Shown: positions 25,182-34,572 of the stretch, piece by piece
Layout of the letters: each line of letters starts with the position of its first letter
Position numbering within the stretch: the stretch's first letter is position 1
Origin: Streptomyces aurantiogriseus
GTDB taxonomy: Bacteria; Actinomycetota; Actinomycetes; Streptomycetales; Streptomycetaceae
Direction: 5' to 3'
Assembly: GCF_014649375.1 (NCBI RefSeq)
Contig: NZ_BMSX01000011.1
Location: 124,001 to 188,000 of the forward strand
Length of the DNA stretch: 64,000 nucleotides
Position numbers and translations under genes: made by a program
Notes under the pieces: generated by a model
What the model saw: only the letters and a program-made list of their open reading frames with translations
What the model was told of the DNA's origin: nothing
Databases searched by the model: none

Positions 25182-25763
25182 TCAGACCGCCTCTCCCTGC
25201 CGGGCGGCCGCCAGGCGCACCGCGTCCATGATCTTCTCGTAGCCGGTGCAGCGGCACAGGTTGCCCGAGAGCGCCTCACGGATGTCCGCGTCGGAGGGGT
25301 TCGGGTGGCGCTCCAGCATCTCGTCGGCGGCGACGAGCAGGCCGGGCGTGCAGAAGCCGCACTGGACGGCGCCGGCGTCGATGAACGCCTGCTGGATCGG
25401 TGAGAGTTCCGTGCCTTGGCCGGCCTGGGAGTCGGTGCCCGTGGCCCGCCACTGCCGGGCGTCCTGCAGGGTCGTACCGCAGGCGCCGGTGCCGCAGCCG
25501 CCCTCGGCTCGCTGCTTGGCGTACTCCGCCAGCCCTTCGACGGTGACGACCTCACGGCCCTCGACCTGGCCGGCGGCCACCAGACACGCACACACCGGCA
25601 CACCGTCGAGGCGGACGGTGCAGGAACCGCACTCGCCCTGCTCGCAGGCGTTCTTGGAGCCGGGCAGCCCGAGGCGCTCGCGCAGGACGTACAGCAGGCT
25701 CTCGCCCTCCCACACGTCGTCGGCCTCCTGCGGACGTCCGTTGACGGTGAAGTTGACGCGCAT
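25182..25763 (-). CDS. Xanthine dehydrogenase, 2Fe-2S subunit
   Basis: 193 residues. The plant-type ferredoxin cluster is CEQGECGSCTV followed by the fourth Cys in VPVCACL. The second cluster domain has QCGFCTPGLL and GNLCRCTGYEKI. Between them an extra Gly/Ala segment (GCGTGACGTTLQDARQW) enlarges the usual linker by about 25-30 residues. Carries electrons from the molybdenum site to FAD. The ATG overlaps the stop of the FAD subunit gene at 25763. Confidence 0.93.
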   Translation of the reverse strand: MRVNFTVNGRPQEADDVWEGESLLYVLRERLGLPGSKNACEQGECGSCTVRLDGVPVCACLVAAGQVEGREVVTVEGLAEYAKQRAEGGCGTGACGTTLQDARQWRATGTDSQAGQGTELSPIQQAFIDAGAVQCGFCTPGLLVAADEMLERHPNPSDADIREALSGNLCRCTGYEKIMDAVRLAAARQGEAV

Positions 25764-26653
25764 CACGCAGCTCCCTCGGTGTGGCGGCGGGCGCCGCGGT
25801 ACGACTCCCAGGTCCAGGTCAGCGTGCGGCGGGCCATGACGCCGACCGCGTGGCGGCGGTAGCTCGCCGTGCCCCGGACGTCGTCGATCGGGTTGCAGGC
25901 GCCGGCGCACAGGTCCGCGAACTGCTTGGCGACCGACGGGGTGATGATCTTTCCGTTGTCCCAGAAGCCGCCCTCGTCGAGCGCCGCGTTCAGGAACTCC
26001 TCGGCGGCCTTGGCCCGGACGGGGGTGGGCGCGGCCGAGCCGATGCCGGTACGGACGGTACGGGTCTCGGGATGCAGCGCGATGCCGAAGGCGCACACGG
26101 CGATGACCATGGCGTTGCGGGTGCCGACCTTGGAGAACTGCTGCGGGCCGTCGGCCTTCTTGATGTGGACCGCGCGGATCAGCTCGTCGGCGGCGAGCGC
26201 GTTGCGCTTCACGCCGGTGTAGAAGGCGTCGATCGGGATGAGCCGGGTGCCGCGTACGGACTCGGCCTCGACCTCGGCGCCGGCCGCGAGGAGGGCGGGG
26301 TGGGCGTCGCCGGCCGGGGAGGCGGTGCCGAGGTTGCCGCCGACACCGCCGCGGTTGCGGATCTGCGGGGAGGCCACGGTGTGCGAGGCGAGAGCCAGGC
26401 CCGGGAGTTCGGTCCGCAGGTTCTCCATGATCTTCGTGTAGGGGACGGAGGCACCGAGCCGCACGCTGTCCTCGCCGGCCTCCCACTCGTAGAGGTCGCC
26501 GACGCGGGTGAGGTCGAGGAGGTACTCGGGCCGCCGGTGGTCGAAGTTGATCTCGACCATCACGTCGGTGCCACCCGCGATCGGCACAGCGGTGGGGTGC
26601 TCGGCCTTCGCGGCGAGCGCCTCCTCCCAGCTGGCGGGGCGAAGGAAGTCCAT
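25763..26653 (-). CDS. Xanthine dehydrogenase, FAD-binding subunit
   Basis: 296 residues. CoxM/XdhA-type FAD domain: VPIAGGTDVMVEINF, SPQIRNRGGVGGNLGTASPA (the conserved pyrophosphate loop) and the CO-dehydrogenase flavoprotein C-terminal domain (VGTRNAMVIAVCAFGIAL). It is the first gene of the Xdh operon, transcribed away from PucR. Transfers electrons to NAD+. The 368-bp upstream region contains a short palindrome but no other gene. Confidence 0.93.
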   Translation of the reverse strand: MDFLRPASWEEALAAKAEHPTAVPIAGGTDVMVEINFDHRRPEYLLDLTRVGDLYEWEAGEDSVRLGASVPYTKIMENLRTELPGLALASHTVASPQIRNRGGVGGNLGTASPAGDAHPALLAAGAEVEAESVRGTRLIPIDAFYTGVKRNALAADELIRAVHIKKADGPQQFSKVGTRNAMVIAVCAFGIALHPETRTVRTGIGSAAPTPVRAKAAEEFLNAALDEGGFWDNGKIITPSVAKQFADLCAGACNPIDDVRGTASYRRHAVGVMARRTLTWTWESYRGARRHTEGAA

Positions 26654-26832
26654 GACCGGCTCTCTTCTTCGTCTTGTGGGTCGTTCGGATCGAGCCAGAT
26701 CGGGTGCGGCGGGCCCGGCTCGTTCATGTGCTGTTTCACGCGGATCGGGCCCAGTACACAGCGGCGTACTCCGACGGGGTCAGTCACGGAAACCATGAAG
26801 GAGTTGGCTGGTCGGGGCGGGCATCTTGTAGA

Positions 26833-26842
26833 TTCATATGAA
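26833..26842. promoter_or_regulatory. Palindrome in the Xdh/PucR intergenic region
   Basis: TTCATATGAA lies in the AT-richest part of the 368-bp divergent gap (26654-27021), an island unlike its surroundings. It is a plausible operator or promoter element for the Xdh operon or pucR. Nothing else recognisable is in this gap. Confidence 0.4.
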
Positions 26843-27021
26843 CGGAGGCCATCAGTAACCTCCCGGTATTCCTGTGGAAACGCGGGAAACAGCCCGGCAA
26901 TCGAAGAATGCGGCTCATGAGGGCCCTCGCACGGGCCGGGAGCCCGTCGACGAGGCCTCCTCACCCCACGAGCCCTCACGCTTCATCGTAGATTTCGAGA
27001 CACAGAACGGCGGCGACGAGA

Positions 27022-28695
27022 ATGCGGCTGCGCGCACTGCTGGACACCGATGCGCTGGGCCTCAGGCTGCTCGGCGGCGAGGACGAGCTGGACCGCACCG
27101 TACGGGGTGTGATGACCACCGACCTCCGCGACCCGAGCCGCTACCTCTCCGGCGGGGAGCTGGTCCTGACGGGTCTGGCCTGGCGCCGGGACGCCGCGGA
27201 CTCCGAGCCGTTCGTACGGATCCTGGTGCAGGCCGGGGTGGCCGCGCTCGCCGCGGGCGAAGCCGAGCTGGGGGACGTGCCGGACGACCTGGTCGTGGCC
27301 TGCGCCCGGCACCGGCTGCCGCTGTTCGCGGTACACGAGTCGGTGGCGTTCGCGACGATCACCGAGCACGTCGTACGGCAGGTGTCCGGCGAGCGGGCCG
27401 GAGACCTCGCGGCCGTCGTCGACCGGCACCGGCGGATGATGACCTCGGGCCCGGCGGGCGGCGGCCCGGACGTCGTCCTGGACCTGCTCGGCACCGACCT
27501 CGACCTGCGCGCCTGGGTCCTCTCCCCCACCGGGCGGCTCATCGCCGGACCGAAGGTGGCGGGGCCCGGACCGGCGGCCGACGTGTGCGCGAAGCTGGCG
27601 GCGGAGCAGCTGGCGGCCGCCCGCACCGGCCGCCGCGGCCCGCACCGCGTGATCGTCGGCCAGACGACGTACTCGCTCTTCCCGGTCCGCTCCGGCGGCC
27701 GCGCCCCGCAGTCCTCGCGGGACGTACGGGAGACGGTGCTGTCGGACTGGCTGCTGGCCGTCGAGGCGGACGCCGGGGACTGGGCGGAGGAGCGGCTGGA
27801 CCTGCTCCAGGGCGTCACCCAGCTCATCGCGGTCGAGCGGGACCGCCGGGACGCGGCGCGCACGGTGCGCAGGCGACTCGCGCAGGAGGTGCTGGACCTG
27901 GTGCAGACGGGCGCGGCGCCCGCCGAGATCGCGGCGCGGCTGCGGGTGGCGGCGCCGGTGCTGCTGCCGGGCCTCGGGGCCGCCCCGCACTGGCAGGTGG
28001 TCGTGGCGCGTGTGGAGTGGGACGGCGGGGAGATCGACGGCGGCCCGGTCGCCCAGTCGCTCCTGGAGGAGATCCTCGTCGAACCGCACACCACCGGCCC
28101 CGAGCCCTCCGACCGCATCGCCGTCGCCCACACCGGCGACGAGGCCATCGCCCTCGTCCCGCTCCCGGCGGTCTCCACCGAGCACGACGGCTCGGAGTCC
28201 GGCGTCCTCGCCGACGCCCTCCTCGCCTCCGTACGGGAGCCGCTGTCGGCGGGTCTGGACGGCGACGGGCGGGTCACGCTGGGCGTCAGCGCGGCGGTGC
28301 ACTCGGCGGAGGGCCTGCGGGGTGCCCTGGAGGAGGCCCGGCACGCGCGGCGGGTGGCGGCGGCCCGCCCCGGCCGGGTGTGCGCGGCCGGCCACCAGGA
28401 GCTGGCCTCGCACGTCCTGCTGCTGCCCTTCGTCCCGGACGACGTCCGCCGGGCCTTCACCGCCCGCCTCCTGGACCCCCTGCGCGACTACGACCGCCGC
28501 CACCGCGCCGAGCTGATCCCGACGCTGGAGGCGTTCCTGGACTGCGACGGCTCCTGGACCCGGTGCGCCTCCCGGCTGCACCTGCACGTCAACACGCTGC
28601 GCTACCGTGTCGGCCGGATCGAGCAGTTGACGAGCCGTGACCTGTCGCGCCTCGAGGACAAGCTGGACTTCTTCCTGGCGCTGCGCATGAGCTGA
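27022..28695 (+). CDS. PucR-family transcriptional regulator of purine catabolism
   Basis: 557 residues. N-terminal PucR domain (about 1-130: TVRGVMTTDLRDPSRYLSGG, PLFAVHESVAFATITEHVV), central GGDEF-like/sensory region, and a C-terminal HTH_30 motif (about 510-555: EAFLDCDGSWTRCASRLHLH and NTLRYRVGRIEQL). PucR controls purine degradation genes in Bacillus; the divergent Xdh operon is the obvious target. ATG 27022 has only a weak SD (GGCGGCGAC). Confidence 0.9.
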   Translation: MRLRALLDTDALGLRLLGGEDELDRTVRGVMTTDLRDPSRYLSGGELVLTGLAWRRDAADSEPFVRILVQAGVAALAAGEAELGDVPDDLVVACARHRLPLFAVHESVAFATITEHVVRQVSGERAGDLAAVVDRHRRMMTSGPAGGGPDVVLDLLGTDLDLRAWVLSPTGRLIAGPKVAGPGPAADVCAKLAAEQLAAARTGRRGPHRVIVGQTTYSLFPVRSGGRAPQSSRDVRETVLSDWLLAVEADAGDWAEERLDLLQGVTQLIAVERDRRDAARTVRRRLAQEVLDLVQTGAAPAEIAARLRVAAPVLLPGLGAAPHWQVVVARVEWDGGEIDGGPVAQSLLEEILVEPHTTGPEPSDRIAVAHTGDEAIALVPLPAVSTEHDGSESGVLADALLASVREPLSAGLDGDGRVTLGVSAAVHSAEGLRGALEEARHARRVAAARPGRVCAAGHQELASHVLLLPFVPDDVRRAFTARLLDPLRDYDRRHRAELIPTLEAFLDCDGSWTRCASRLHLHVNTLRYRVGRIEQLTSRDLSRLEDKLDFFLALRMS

Positions 28696-28845
28696 CGGAT
28701 CGGCGCCCGCGAGCCGAAACCTCTGCGGGCCAGGAGTCCCACGACTTTGTGAAATCCTTCACCCGCCCCCTTGGCCCGGCCCGGCGATCCGTGCTGAGAT
28801 GCGGCCACCAACTCAAAGCTCGATGGCGTGCTCGGGGAGGGCAAG

Positions 28846-29619
28846 GTGGCGCATCCCGCCATGTCTGGTAACGGAACGACCGCTGGTGACGATCCCCTCC
28901 AGACCGCGGTGTGGCGGCTGCGCTCGCGGGCCTGCTGGGCCGATGCCGCGGCCCTGCTCCCACCCGACACGGCGGCGGGCTCGATGCAGCGGGCCGCGCT
29001 GCTCGTGGAGCGGTGCCTGTACGCCGAGCAGGGCTGGCAGGAGGCGGAGGACGCGCTGCGTACGGCGGAGGCGCTGGCCCACACCGACGAGGAGCGGGGT
29101 GCCGCCGCTTGTGAACGCGGGCACCTGGCGTACACGGCGACGGTGCACGGGGTGCGCGACCGGGTCGACGAGGCGCGGGCCGCGCTCGGCCGGGCGGCGG
29201 CACTGATCCACCCGGAGTCGCCGGCGCGGGCGCTGCTGGACTTCCGCCGCGGTCTGCTCGCGGAGAACCTCACCCGCTCCCCGCAGGCCGCCCGTGCCGC
29301 CTACCGGCGCGCCCACACGGCCGCCGCGGCCCACTCCGACGACCTGCTGCTCTCCTTCACCTGGCGCCACCTCGCGGGCCTCGCCCTGCGTGACGGCGAG
29401 ATCGCCGAGGCCCGCCACGGCTTCGCCGAATCCCTGCGGATCCGGGAGGAGTTGGGCTACCTGGTGGGGACGGCCCCGGCCCTGGCGTCGCTGGCGGACG
29501 CGGAGGTCGAGCCGGAGGCCTCGCGGCTGCGGGAGGAGGCCCGGCGGCTGTTCCGGCTGCTCGGCGGAGTACCGACGTGGCTGGGACGGCAGTTGGCGCC
29601 GCCGGCGGCCACGGCGTAG
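28846..29619 (+). CDS. TPR-like helical protein
   Basis: 257 residues made almost entirely of paired helices of TPR type: AALLVERCLYAEQGWQEAED, ALGRAAALIHPESPARAL, AAYRRAHTAAAAHSDDLLL, HGFAESLRIREELG and EARRLFRLLG. No catalytic domain. GTG 28846 is preceded by GGGGAGGG, better than the ATG at 28861. Probably a scaffold or binding protein; the partner is unknown. It is convergent with the DUF6461-like gene (28 bp). Confidence 0.75.
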   Translation: MAHPAMSGNGTTAGDDPLQTAVWRLRSRACWADAAALLPPDTAAGSMQRAALLVERCLYAEQGWQEAEDALRTAEALAHTDEERGAAACERGHLAYTATVHGVRDRVDEARAALGRAAALIHPESPARALLDFRRGLLAENLTRSPQAARAAYRRAHTAAAAHSDDLLLSFTWRHLAGLALRDGEIAEARHGFAESLRIREELGYLVGTAPALASLADAEVEPEASRLREEARRLFRLLGGVPTWLGRQLAPPAATA

Positions 29620-29647
29620 GCCGATATGGGCAGGCCCAGGGCACCGG

Positions 29648-30490
29648 TCAGCCCCCGGACGGCATCCGGACGTTGTCGTACTTCGGGTTCGGCTCCACGT
29701 CGACCGCCTCCGCCACCGCGGGCCCGCTGATCTCGCCCGGGCATCCCTGAGGCGGGCGGCCCGGCTGGTCGCGCACCTTGTAGAAGACGCACACCAGCCG
29801 GTACTCGCCCGGCGCCCAGGAGCCACCGCCGTACGGCACCATCTGCCCGCCGCAGAACGGGCACCGCGCCCGGGACCGCACCCGCACCGTGGGCTCGGTG
29901 AAGACGTGCGGGAGACGGCGGTCGGCGATGGCCTGCCGGGGCAGGGTCAGTCCGTAGTGGTCGCCCACGATCCGGTACACGTTCGTCATCGTCACGCGGG
30001 CGCCGAACCGGTCGTCCCGGTGCACGCCGTTGGGCCCCGCGACGAATCCGGCCTCCGTGATCAGGCGCCGGGTGAGCGGGTGGTCGGTGTGGCCGGTGTT
30101 GTACTCCCAGAACATCCAGTCGAACCTGCCGTCGACGGCCGCGCTGATGATCGGCGGGTCCATGGTGCTGTCCCAGATGGTGACGACGGTGTGCGTCGAC
30201 CACAGGTCCCTGCCCGGGCCGAGCCGGTCGGCGCGGTCGGTGGCGGCGGGCGACTCGAGGGCGAACGCCCAGCCGTTTCCGGTGTCGCCCACGACGGCGT
30301 AGTCCGGCAGGTCCCACGGGCCGGGAGACAGCTCCAGCATCTCCCGGGCGGTGTCCGGGTCCATGAGAGTCCCCGGCCGCGCCCCGAGACGGACGGCCAG
30401 TTCCTCGTGGCCGATGCCTTTCACCAGAGTGAGGGAGAAGCCCAGTCCGTCGCCCAACCGGTCGCTGATCCACGCGATTCCGTCAGTCAT
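29648..30490 (-). CDS. DUF6461-like protein with C-terminal zinc-ribbon-like segment
   Basis: 280 residues. The N-terminal part (TDGIAWISDRLGDGLGFSLT, GNGWAFALES, FDWMFWEYNTGHTDHPL) resembles DUF6461 proteins of actinobacteria, which have no known function. The second half contains RCPFCGGQMVPYGGG and later VCVFYK and GCPGE, so a Cys-rich metal site is possible. No signal peptide or membrane helix. Single gene. Confidence 0.6.
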   Translation of the reverse strand: MTDGIAWISDRLGDGLGFSLTLVKGIGHEELAVRLGARPGTLMDPDTAREMLELSPGPWDLPDYAVVGDTGNGWAFALESPAATDRADRLGPGRDLWSTHTVVTIWDSTMDPPIISAAVDGRFDWMFWEYNTGHTDHPLTRRLITEAGFVAGPNGVHRDDRFGARVTMTNVYRIVGDHYGLTLPRQAIADRRLPHVFTEPTVRVRSRARCPFCGGQMVPYGGGSWAPGEYRLVCVFYKVRDQPGRPPQGCPGEISGPAVAEAVDVEPNPKYDNVRMPSGG

Positions 30491-30571
30491 GGCCGGGACG
30501 TTAGCGGCCGGGTGTGACAGCGGCGCGGGCTCGTGTGCGGGGCGGGGAGGCCGCCGGGGCGGGAGGTGCGC

Positions 30572-31396
30572 TCAGCCCGCCCCCGCGAAGTGCTCCCGTA
30601 CGAGGGCCTGCACCACGTCCAGATCCCCGGCGCCCAACGCCTCCAGCAACGCCATGTGTTCCGCGGCGTCGGCGACCAGGTCCGCCCGCCCCCGCGTCAC
30701 CGGCCCGCCCACCAGCGGCCACTGGGCCCGGCGGTGCAGGTCCTCCGCGATCCCCACCAGCTGCTCGTTGCCGCTCAGGGCCAGTACCGCGCGGTGGAAG
30801 GCGCGGTCGGCCTCGGCGTAGGTGGCGCGGCAGCCGGAGCCCGCCGCCCGTACCGTCGCCTCCGCGAGCGGGTGCAGCTCCGCCCAGCGCTCGCCCGGCA
30901 CCGTACGGGCGAGCCGCAGCATCACCGGCACCTCGATCAGCGCCCGCACCTCCGCCAGCTCGGCCAGTTCGCGGGTGCCCCGGACGATCACGCGGAAGCC
31001 GCGGTTGGGCACGACCTCGACGGCGCCCTCGACGGCGAGTTGCTGCATCGCCTCGCGGACCGGCGTCGCGGACACCCCGAAGCGTTCGCCGAGGGCCGGG
31101 GCCGAGTACACCTCGCCCGGTGTGAGCTCCCCGGCGACGAGCGCGGTGCGCAGGGCGTCGAGGATCTGGCCGCGCACGGAGGCCCGCTGCACGACGGGGC
31201 GAGGGCGTGGGAGGGGCACTTCGCTGTGGGTGTGCTCGCCGCGCACGGCGCCGGTCTCGGCGCCCGGTACGCGGCCGTCTCCGGCCGGGCCCCGCACGTC
31301 TCGCTCACGCTCCGCCGCCCGCGGCTGCGCCGGGACCCCGGCGCCGCGCTCCTTGGGAGTCCCCGTCCCGGCAAAGCCCTGCGCGCTCTGCTCCAC
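30572..31396 (-). CDS. GntR-family (FadR/FCD) transcriptional regulator
   Basis: 274 residues. A 75-residue disordered N-terminal extension, then the GntR winged helix (about 75-135: VRGQILDALRTALVAGELTP, PVREAMQQLAVEGAVEVVPN, GFRVIV) and an FCD ligand domain (LAEVRALIEVPVMLRLA, FHRAVLALSGNEQLVGIAEDLH) with metal-binding His. GTG 31396 has SD GAGGAGGA. A TTGACG box (31455-31460, minus) may be the -35 element. The target genes are not adjacent. Confidence 0.88.
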   Translation of the reverse strand: MEQSAQGFAGTGTPKERGAGVPAQPRAAERERDVRGPAGDGRVPGAETGAVRGEHTHSEVPLPRPRPVVQRASVRGQILDALRTALVAGELTPGEVYSAPALGERFGVSATPVREAMQQLAVEGAVEVVPNRGFRVIVRGTRELAELAEVRALIEVPVMLRLARTVPGERWAELHPLAEATVRAAGSGCRATYAEADRAFHRAVLALSGNEQLVGIAEDLHRRAQWPLVGGPVTRGRADLVADAAEHMALLEALGAGDLDVVQALVREHFAGAG

Positions 31397-31540
31397 GGGG
31401 TCCTCCTCGGGACGTGTCGGTACTTGGGGTCATTACGGCGGGTTGTTACTCGTCCGTCAAGCACCTTAGGCGTACCGCCCGCAAGGGGGGTAATCGAGGA
31501 CGCCCCCCAAGGAGGGCGTAGAGCCCGGCCGCACCGAGTA

Positions 31541-31555
31541 AGGTAAGCCTTACCT
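31541..31555. promoter_or_regulatory. Iron box (DmdR/IdeR/DtxR-type operator)
   Basis: AGGTAAG-C-CTTACCT is a perfect 15-bp palindrome matching the half-site of actinobacterial iron boxes. It is 31 bp upstream of the FhuF-like gene start, so iron-replete repression of that gene is predicted. Confidence 0.85.
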
Positions 31556-31585
31556 GCCAGTCATGCGTGGATCGGTGGTCCCGGT

Positions 31586-32452
31586 ATGCACATACGCCCG
31601 TCGGCGCGGTCGGCACAGTCGGCCGTGGCGGACGCCTACGCCCGCCTCACCGAGGTCTACCCGGGCCTCACCGTCACGGAGCTGGAGGACGAGGAGCCGG
31701 CGCCCCGAGGGGGCGGTTGGGTCGCGGCGGCCGAGCTCGCGGCGGGTGGAGCGGGGCTGGAGGCCTTCCTCGCCTGGGACGACGCGCAGGTGGTGCGCGA
31801 CTACGGGCGAAAGGCCCGCCCGGACGTCGTCGCGAGTTTCGGACTGCACCGGTACGCCTGGCCGGCCTGCCTGCTGATCACCGTCCCGTGGTTCCTGCAC
31901 CGCCGGGTGCCCCGCTTCCCCGTGACGCATGTCTCGTACGACCGCACCGGCGACGGCATGCGGATGGCCGTCCGCGCGCCCGCCTCGTTCGCCTGCCTGC
32001 CGGGCGACCCGGCCGCCGCGCTGCCCGGTGCCCGGGTGGTCGCGGACGACGAGGAGCTGCGGACGGAGGTGCGGGCCGCGATCGCCGAGCACCACGAGCC
32101 CGTGCTCGCCGGGTTCGGGCCGCGTGCGCGGCGGCGCGGGCGCGCCCTGTGGGGCATGGTGACCGACGAGATCGTCGAGGGGCTCTGGTACGTCGCCCAG
32201 CTGTTCGGCGAGGGCGAGCAGGAGCGGGCGCGGCGCGAGCTGGAGCTGCTGCTGCCGGGCGCGACCCGGCCGTACGTCGGCTCGGCGGCCTTCCGTGAGC
32301 TGACCGGCCCGGACGGCGAGTCGCTGGCGACCCGGGACCGGGCGAGCTGCTGCATGTTCTACACCGTGCACCCCGAGGACACCTGCGCCACCTGCCCGCG
32401 CACCTGCGACGCGGACCGCGTCACCAAACTCGCCGCAGCCGCAGTGAGTTGA
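31586..32452 (+). CDS. FhuF-like ferric-siderophore reductase
   Basis: 288 residues. The C-terminus carries the FhuF 2Fe-2S signature: CC (in RASCCMFYTVHPEDTC) then CATCPRTC, giving four Cys ligands. The central region (WPACLLITVPWFLHRRVPRF, LWYVAQLFGEG) matches siderophore-reductase proteins that release iron from imported ferric siderophores in the cytoplasm. The iron box directly upstream strongly supports the role. No siderophore transporter is next to it. Confidence 0.9.
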   Translation: MHIRPSARSAQSAVADAYARLTEVYPGLTVTELEDEEPAPRGGGWVAAAELAAGGAGLEAFLAWDDAQVVRDYGRKARPDVVASFGLHRYAWPACLLITVPWFLHRRVPRFPVTHVSYDRTGDGMRMAVRAPASFACLPGDPAAALPGARVVADDEELRTEVRAAIAEHHEPVLAGFGPRARRRGRALWGMVTDEIVEGLWYVAQLFGEGEQERARRELELLLPGATRPYVGSAAFRELTGPDGESLATRDRASCCMFYTVHPEDTCATCPRTCDADRVTKLAAAAVS

Positions 32453-32717
32453 GGCCCCATCAGAGCAAGTCGGCCCTCCGCGTCCCGTAGGATCACCGGA
32501 ACGAGGCTCCCGCAGGGCGACAGGCGATTCACAACTTCCTCACTCGTCGCGGGAACTTTCCGTGGAACCACCCGTACGGGTAGTCTTATTCGAACTCAAC
32601 TCCCGCCCCTCAAGCGGCAGTTCGAGCAGAACGTCGCCCTGGGCATCCCCTTGCACTTCCTTGGCGGCCTCTTGCCCCGAAACCCCCTGAGGGACGGCGG
32701 GATTGGGCCACTATGGC

Positions 32718-32730
32718 GGGCGTTACGCCC
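32718..32730 (+). promoter_or_regulatory. Palindrome in the DUF2637 leader
   Basis: GGGCGTTACGCCC, a 13-bp palindrome, lies between ATTGGG (32702-32707) and CCCAAT (32734-32739), just upstream of the SD (AAGGGA). It may be an operator or an mRNA structure. The rest of the 301-bp gap 32453-32753 has no gene I can support. Confidence 0.35.
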
Positions 32731-32753
32731 TATCCCAATGCAAGGGACCCCAG

Positions 32754-33800
32754 ATGAGACTGACCGACATATCGCTGAACTGGCTGCTTCCGGGCGCCGT
32801 ACTGCTCCTGGGCATGCTGGCGGCGGTGGCGGTGCTCGCGCGCGGCAAGCGCTCCTCCGGGGAGAACGCGAGTGCGGACGACTCGTGGGAGCGCAGCGAG
32901 GAGCGCCGCAGGCGCAAGGAGGCCCTCTACGGCACCGCCTCCTATGTGCTGCTGTTCTGCTGCGCGGCAGTCGCCGCCGCGCTCTCCTTCCACGGCCTGG
33001 TCGGCTTCGGCCGGCAGAACCTGAACCTTTCCGGCGGCTGGGAGTACCTGGTGCCGTTCGGCCTGGACGGGGCCGCGATGTTCTGCTCGGTCCTCGCGGT
33101 GCGCGAGGCCAGCCACGGTGACGCCGCGCTCGGCTCCCGGATACTCGTGTGGACGTTCGCGGGCGCCGCGGCCTGGTTCAACTGGGTCCACGCTCCCCGG
33201 GGCATCGGCCACGCGGGCGCCCCCCACTTCTTCGCCGGCATGTCGCTGTCGGCGGCCGTGCTCTTCGACCGGGCGCTGAAGCAGACCCGCCGGGCCGCGC
33301 TGCGCGAGCAGGGCCTGGTGCCGCGTCCGCTGCCGCAGATCCGCGTCGTGCGCTGGCTGCGGGCCCCTCGCGAGACCTACAAGGCGTGGTCGCTGATGCT
33401 CCTGGAGGGTGTGCGCAGCCTGGACGAGGCCGTCGAGGAGGTGCGCGAGGACAAGCGCCAGAAGGACGAGTCGCGTCGGCGCCGCCGCGAGCAGCAGCGG
33501 GTGGAGCGGGCCCAGCTCAAGGCGATCAGCCGCGGACACCGCGGTCTGCCGGGCCGTGGCGGCCGTCAGCTGGAGGCGCAGGCCACGCTGGAGCGGGCCG
33601 ACGAGCGGGTCTCCGCGGAGCCTGCCATAGCGAACGCGCCAGAGCAGCTGCCCGTGCGTACACGGCCCTCCCTGCAGCCCGTACGCCAGACTTCTGACCC
33701 GATCACCGTGGACCTCACCGCGGAGGACGACACGATGGCCCTGCCGCGCCTGGACTCCCTGGAGCGCAAGCTCAAGGACCTGGAGCAGCAGTTCGGCTGA
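32754..33800 (+). CDS. DUF2637 membrane protein
   Basis: 348 residues. One N-terminal helix (LPGAVLLLGMLAAVAVLA), then the DUF2637 four-helix region (about 60-175: TASYVLLFCCAAVAAALSFH, YLVPFGLDGAAMFCSVLAVR, WTFAGAAAWFNWVHAPRG, FFAGMSLSAAVLFDRAL), and a highly charged cytosolic tail with predicted coiled coil (EEVREDKRQKDESRRRRREQ) ending in a helix. DUF2637 occurs in SpdB-like conjugation proteins and in chromosomal proteins; no transfer genes are near, so this is probably the chromosomal type. ATG 32754 follows AAGGGA. Confidence 0.82.
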   Translation: MRLTDISLNWLLPGAVLLLGMLAAVAVLARGKRSSGENASADDSWERSEERRRRKEALYGTASYVLLFCCAAVAAALSFHGLVGFGRQNLNLSGGWEYLVPFGLDGAAMFCSVLAVREASHGDAALGSRILVWTFAGAAAWFNWVHAPRGIGHAGAPHFFAGMSLSAAVLFDRALKQTRRAALREQGLVPRPLPQIRVVRWLRAPRETYKAWSLMLLEGVRSLDEAVEEVREDKRQKDESRRRRREQQRVERAQLKAISRGHRGLPGRGGRQLEAQATLERADERVSAEPAIANAPEQLPVRTRPSLQPVRQTSDPITVDLTAEDDTMALPRLDSLERKLKDLEQQFG

Positions 33801-33816
33801 GGGACACGACGTCCAT

Positions 33817-33855
33817 GGGAAGGGGGCGCGACCGGCGAGGTCGCGCCCCCTTCCC
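33817..33855. terminator. Bidirectional hairpin terminator
   Basis: Perfect 17-bp stem (GGGAAGGGGGCGCGACC and complement), loop GGCGA, between the convergent DUF2637 and HATPase genes. Confidence 0.88.
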
Positions 33856-33872
33856 GTGCGCGCGGCCCCCGT

Positions 33873-34361
33873 TCACGCCGCTTCCGCGTCCAGTTCGAAC
33901 CACACCACCTTCCCGACACCGTGCGCCCGGACGCCCCACGCGTCCGCGAGGGACTGCACCAGGACCAGGCCCCGGCCGTGGGTGCTGTCGCCGGCGCTCG
34001 GTGTGCGCGGCTGCGGGCGGCGGGGGACGAAGTCCCGTACCTCGACCCGCAGGCCGGACGGCCCGACGGTGGCCGTCAGGACCGCGTCGTGATCGGTGTG
34101 GACGAGCGCATTGGTGACGAGCTCGCTGGTGAGCAGTTCCGCCGTCTCCGACTGTCCCGGCCTCCCCCAGTGCCGCAGCAGCTCACGCAGCGCCCGCCGG
34201 GTCTCGGGGACGGCCCGCAGGTCCGCCCGCCCGAGTCTGCGCCGCAGTTGCGACGCCTGGGTCTCCCCGGCATCGTCGTCGGCCTTGTCCTCCACTGTGC
34301 GCGTCGTCGCCGAGGTGTCCGCGATCACGGTCGAACCGCTGCCTCGTGCCTGCCTCTTCAT
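33873..34361 (-). CDS. RsbW-like HATPase anti-sigma/regulatory kinase
   Basis: 162 residues. HATPase_c_2 domain (about 45-160): N-box SELVTNALVHTDHD, VEVRDFVPRRP, then the lid GRGLVLVQSLADAWG. Such single-domain kinases either phosphorylate STAS antagonists or bind sigma factors. No partner gene adjoins it. ATG 34361 has only a GGGGG SD, so the start is moderately supported. Confidence 0.82.
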   Translation of the reverse strand: MKRQARGSGSTVIADTSATTRTVEDKADDDAGETQASQLRRRLGRADLRAVPETRRALRELLRHWGRPGQSETAELLTSELVTNALVHTDHDAVLTATVGPSGLRVEVRDFVPRRPQPRTPSAGDSTHGRGLVLVQSLADAWGVRAHGVGKVVWFELDAEAA

Positions 34362-34572
34362 GACCCCCGCCCGCGTGCCGATGGTCGGTTCCCCTCCTGC
34401 TCGAACACGTTCACGGGGATGCTTGCCCCGTCGACACCGGACCGAGTCATGTCGAATCCTCAACGACCGGGTGTTCGGCCACGCCGACGGGCCCGCTCCG
34501 CATGTCCTCACCGGCGCCGGGAGGGGTGGGTGACACCCCGACACCGCCGTCCGCGTCGCCGAGGACAGCGCC

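Noticed and set aside
26874..28640. A 588-codon plus-strand frame overlapping pucR
   Set aside because: Gly/Arg-rich shadow of pucR in another frame with no domain.
32754..33800. DUF2637 protein as part of an integrated conjugative element
   Set aside because: No integrase, attachment site, Tra or replication genes in the neighbourhood.
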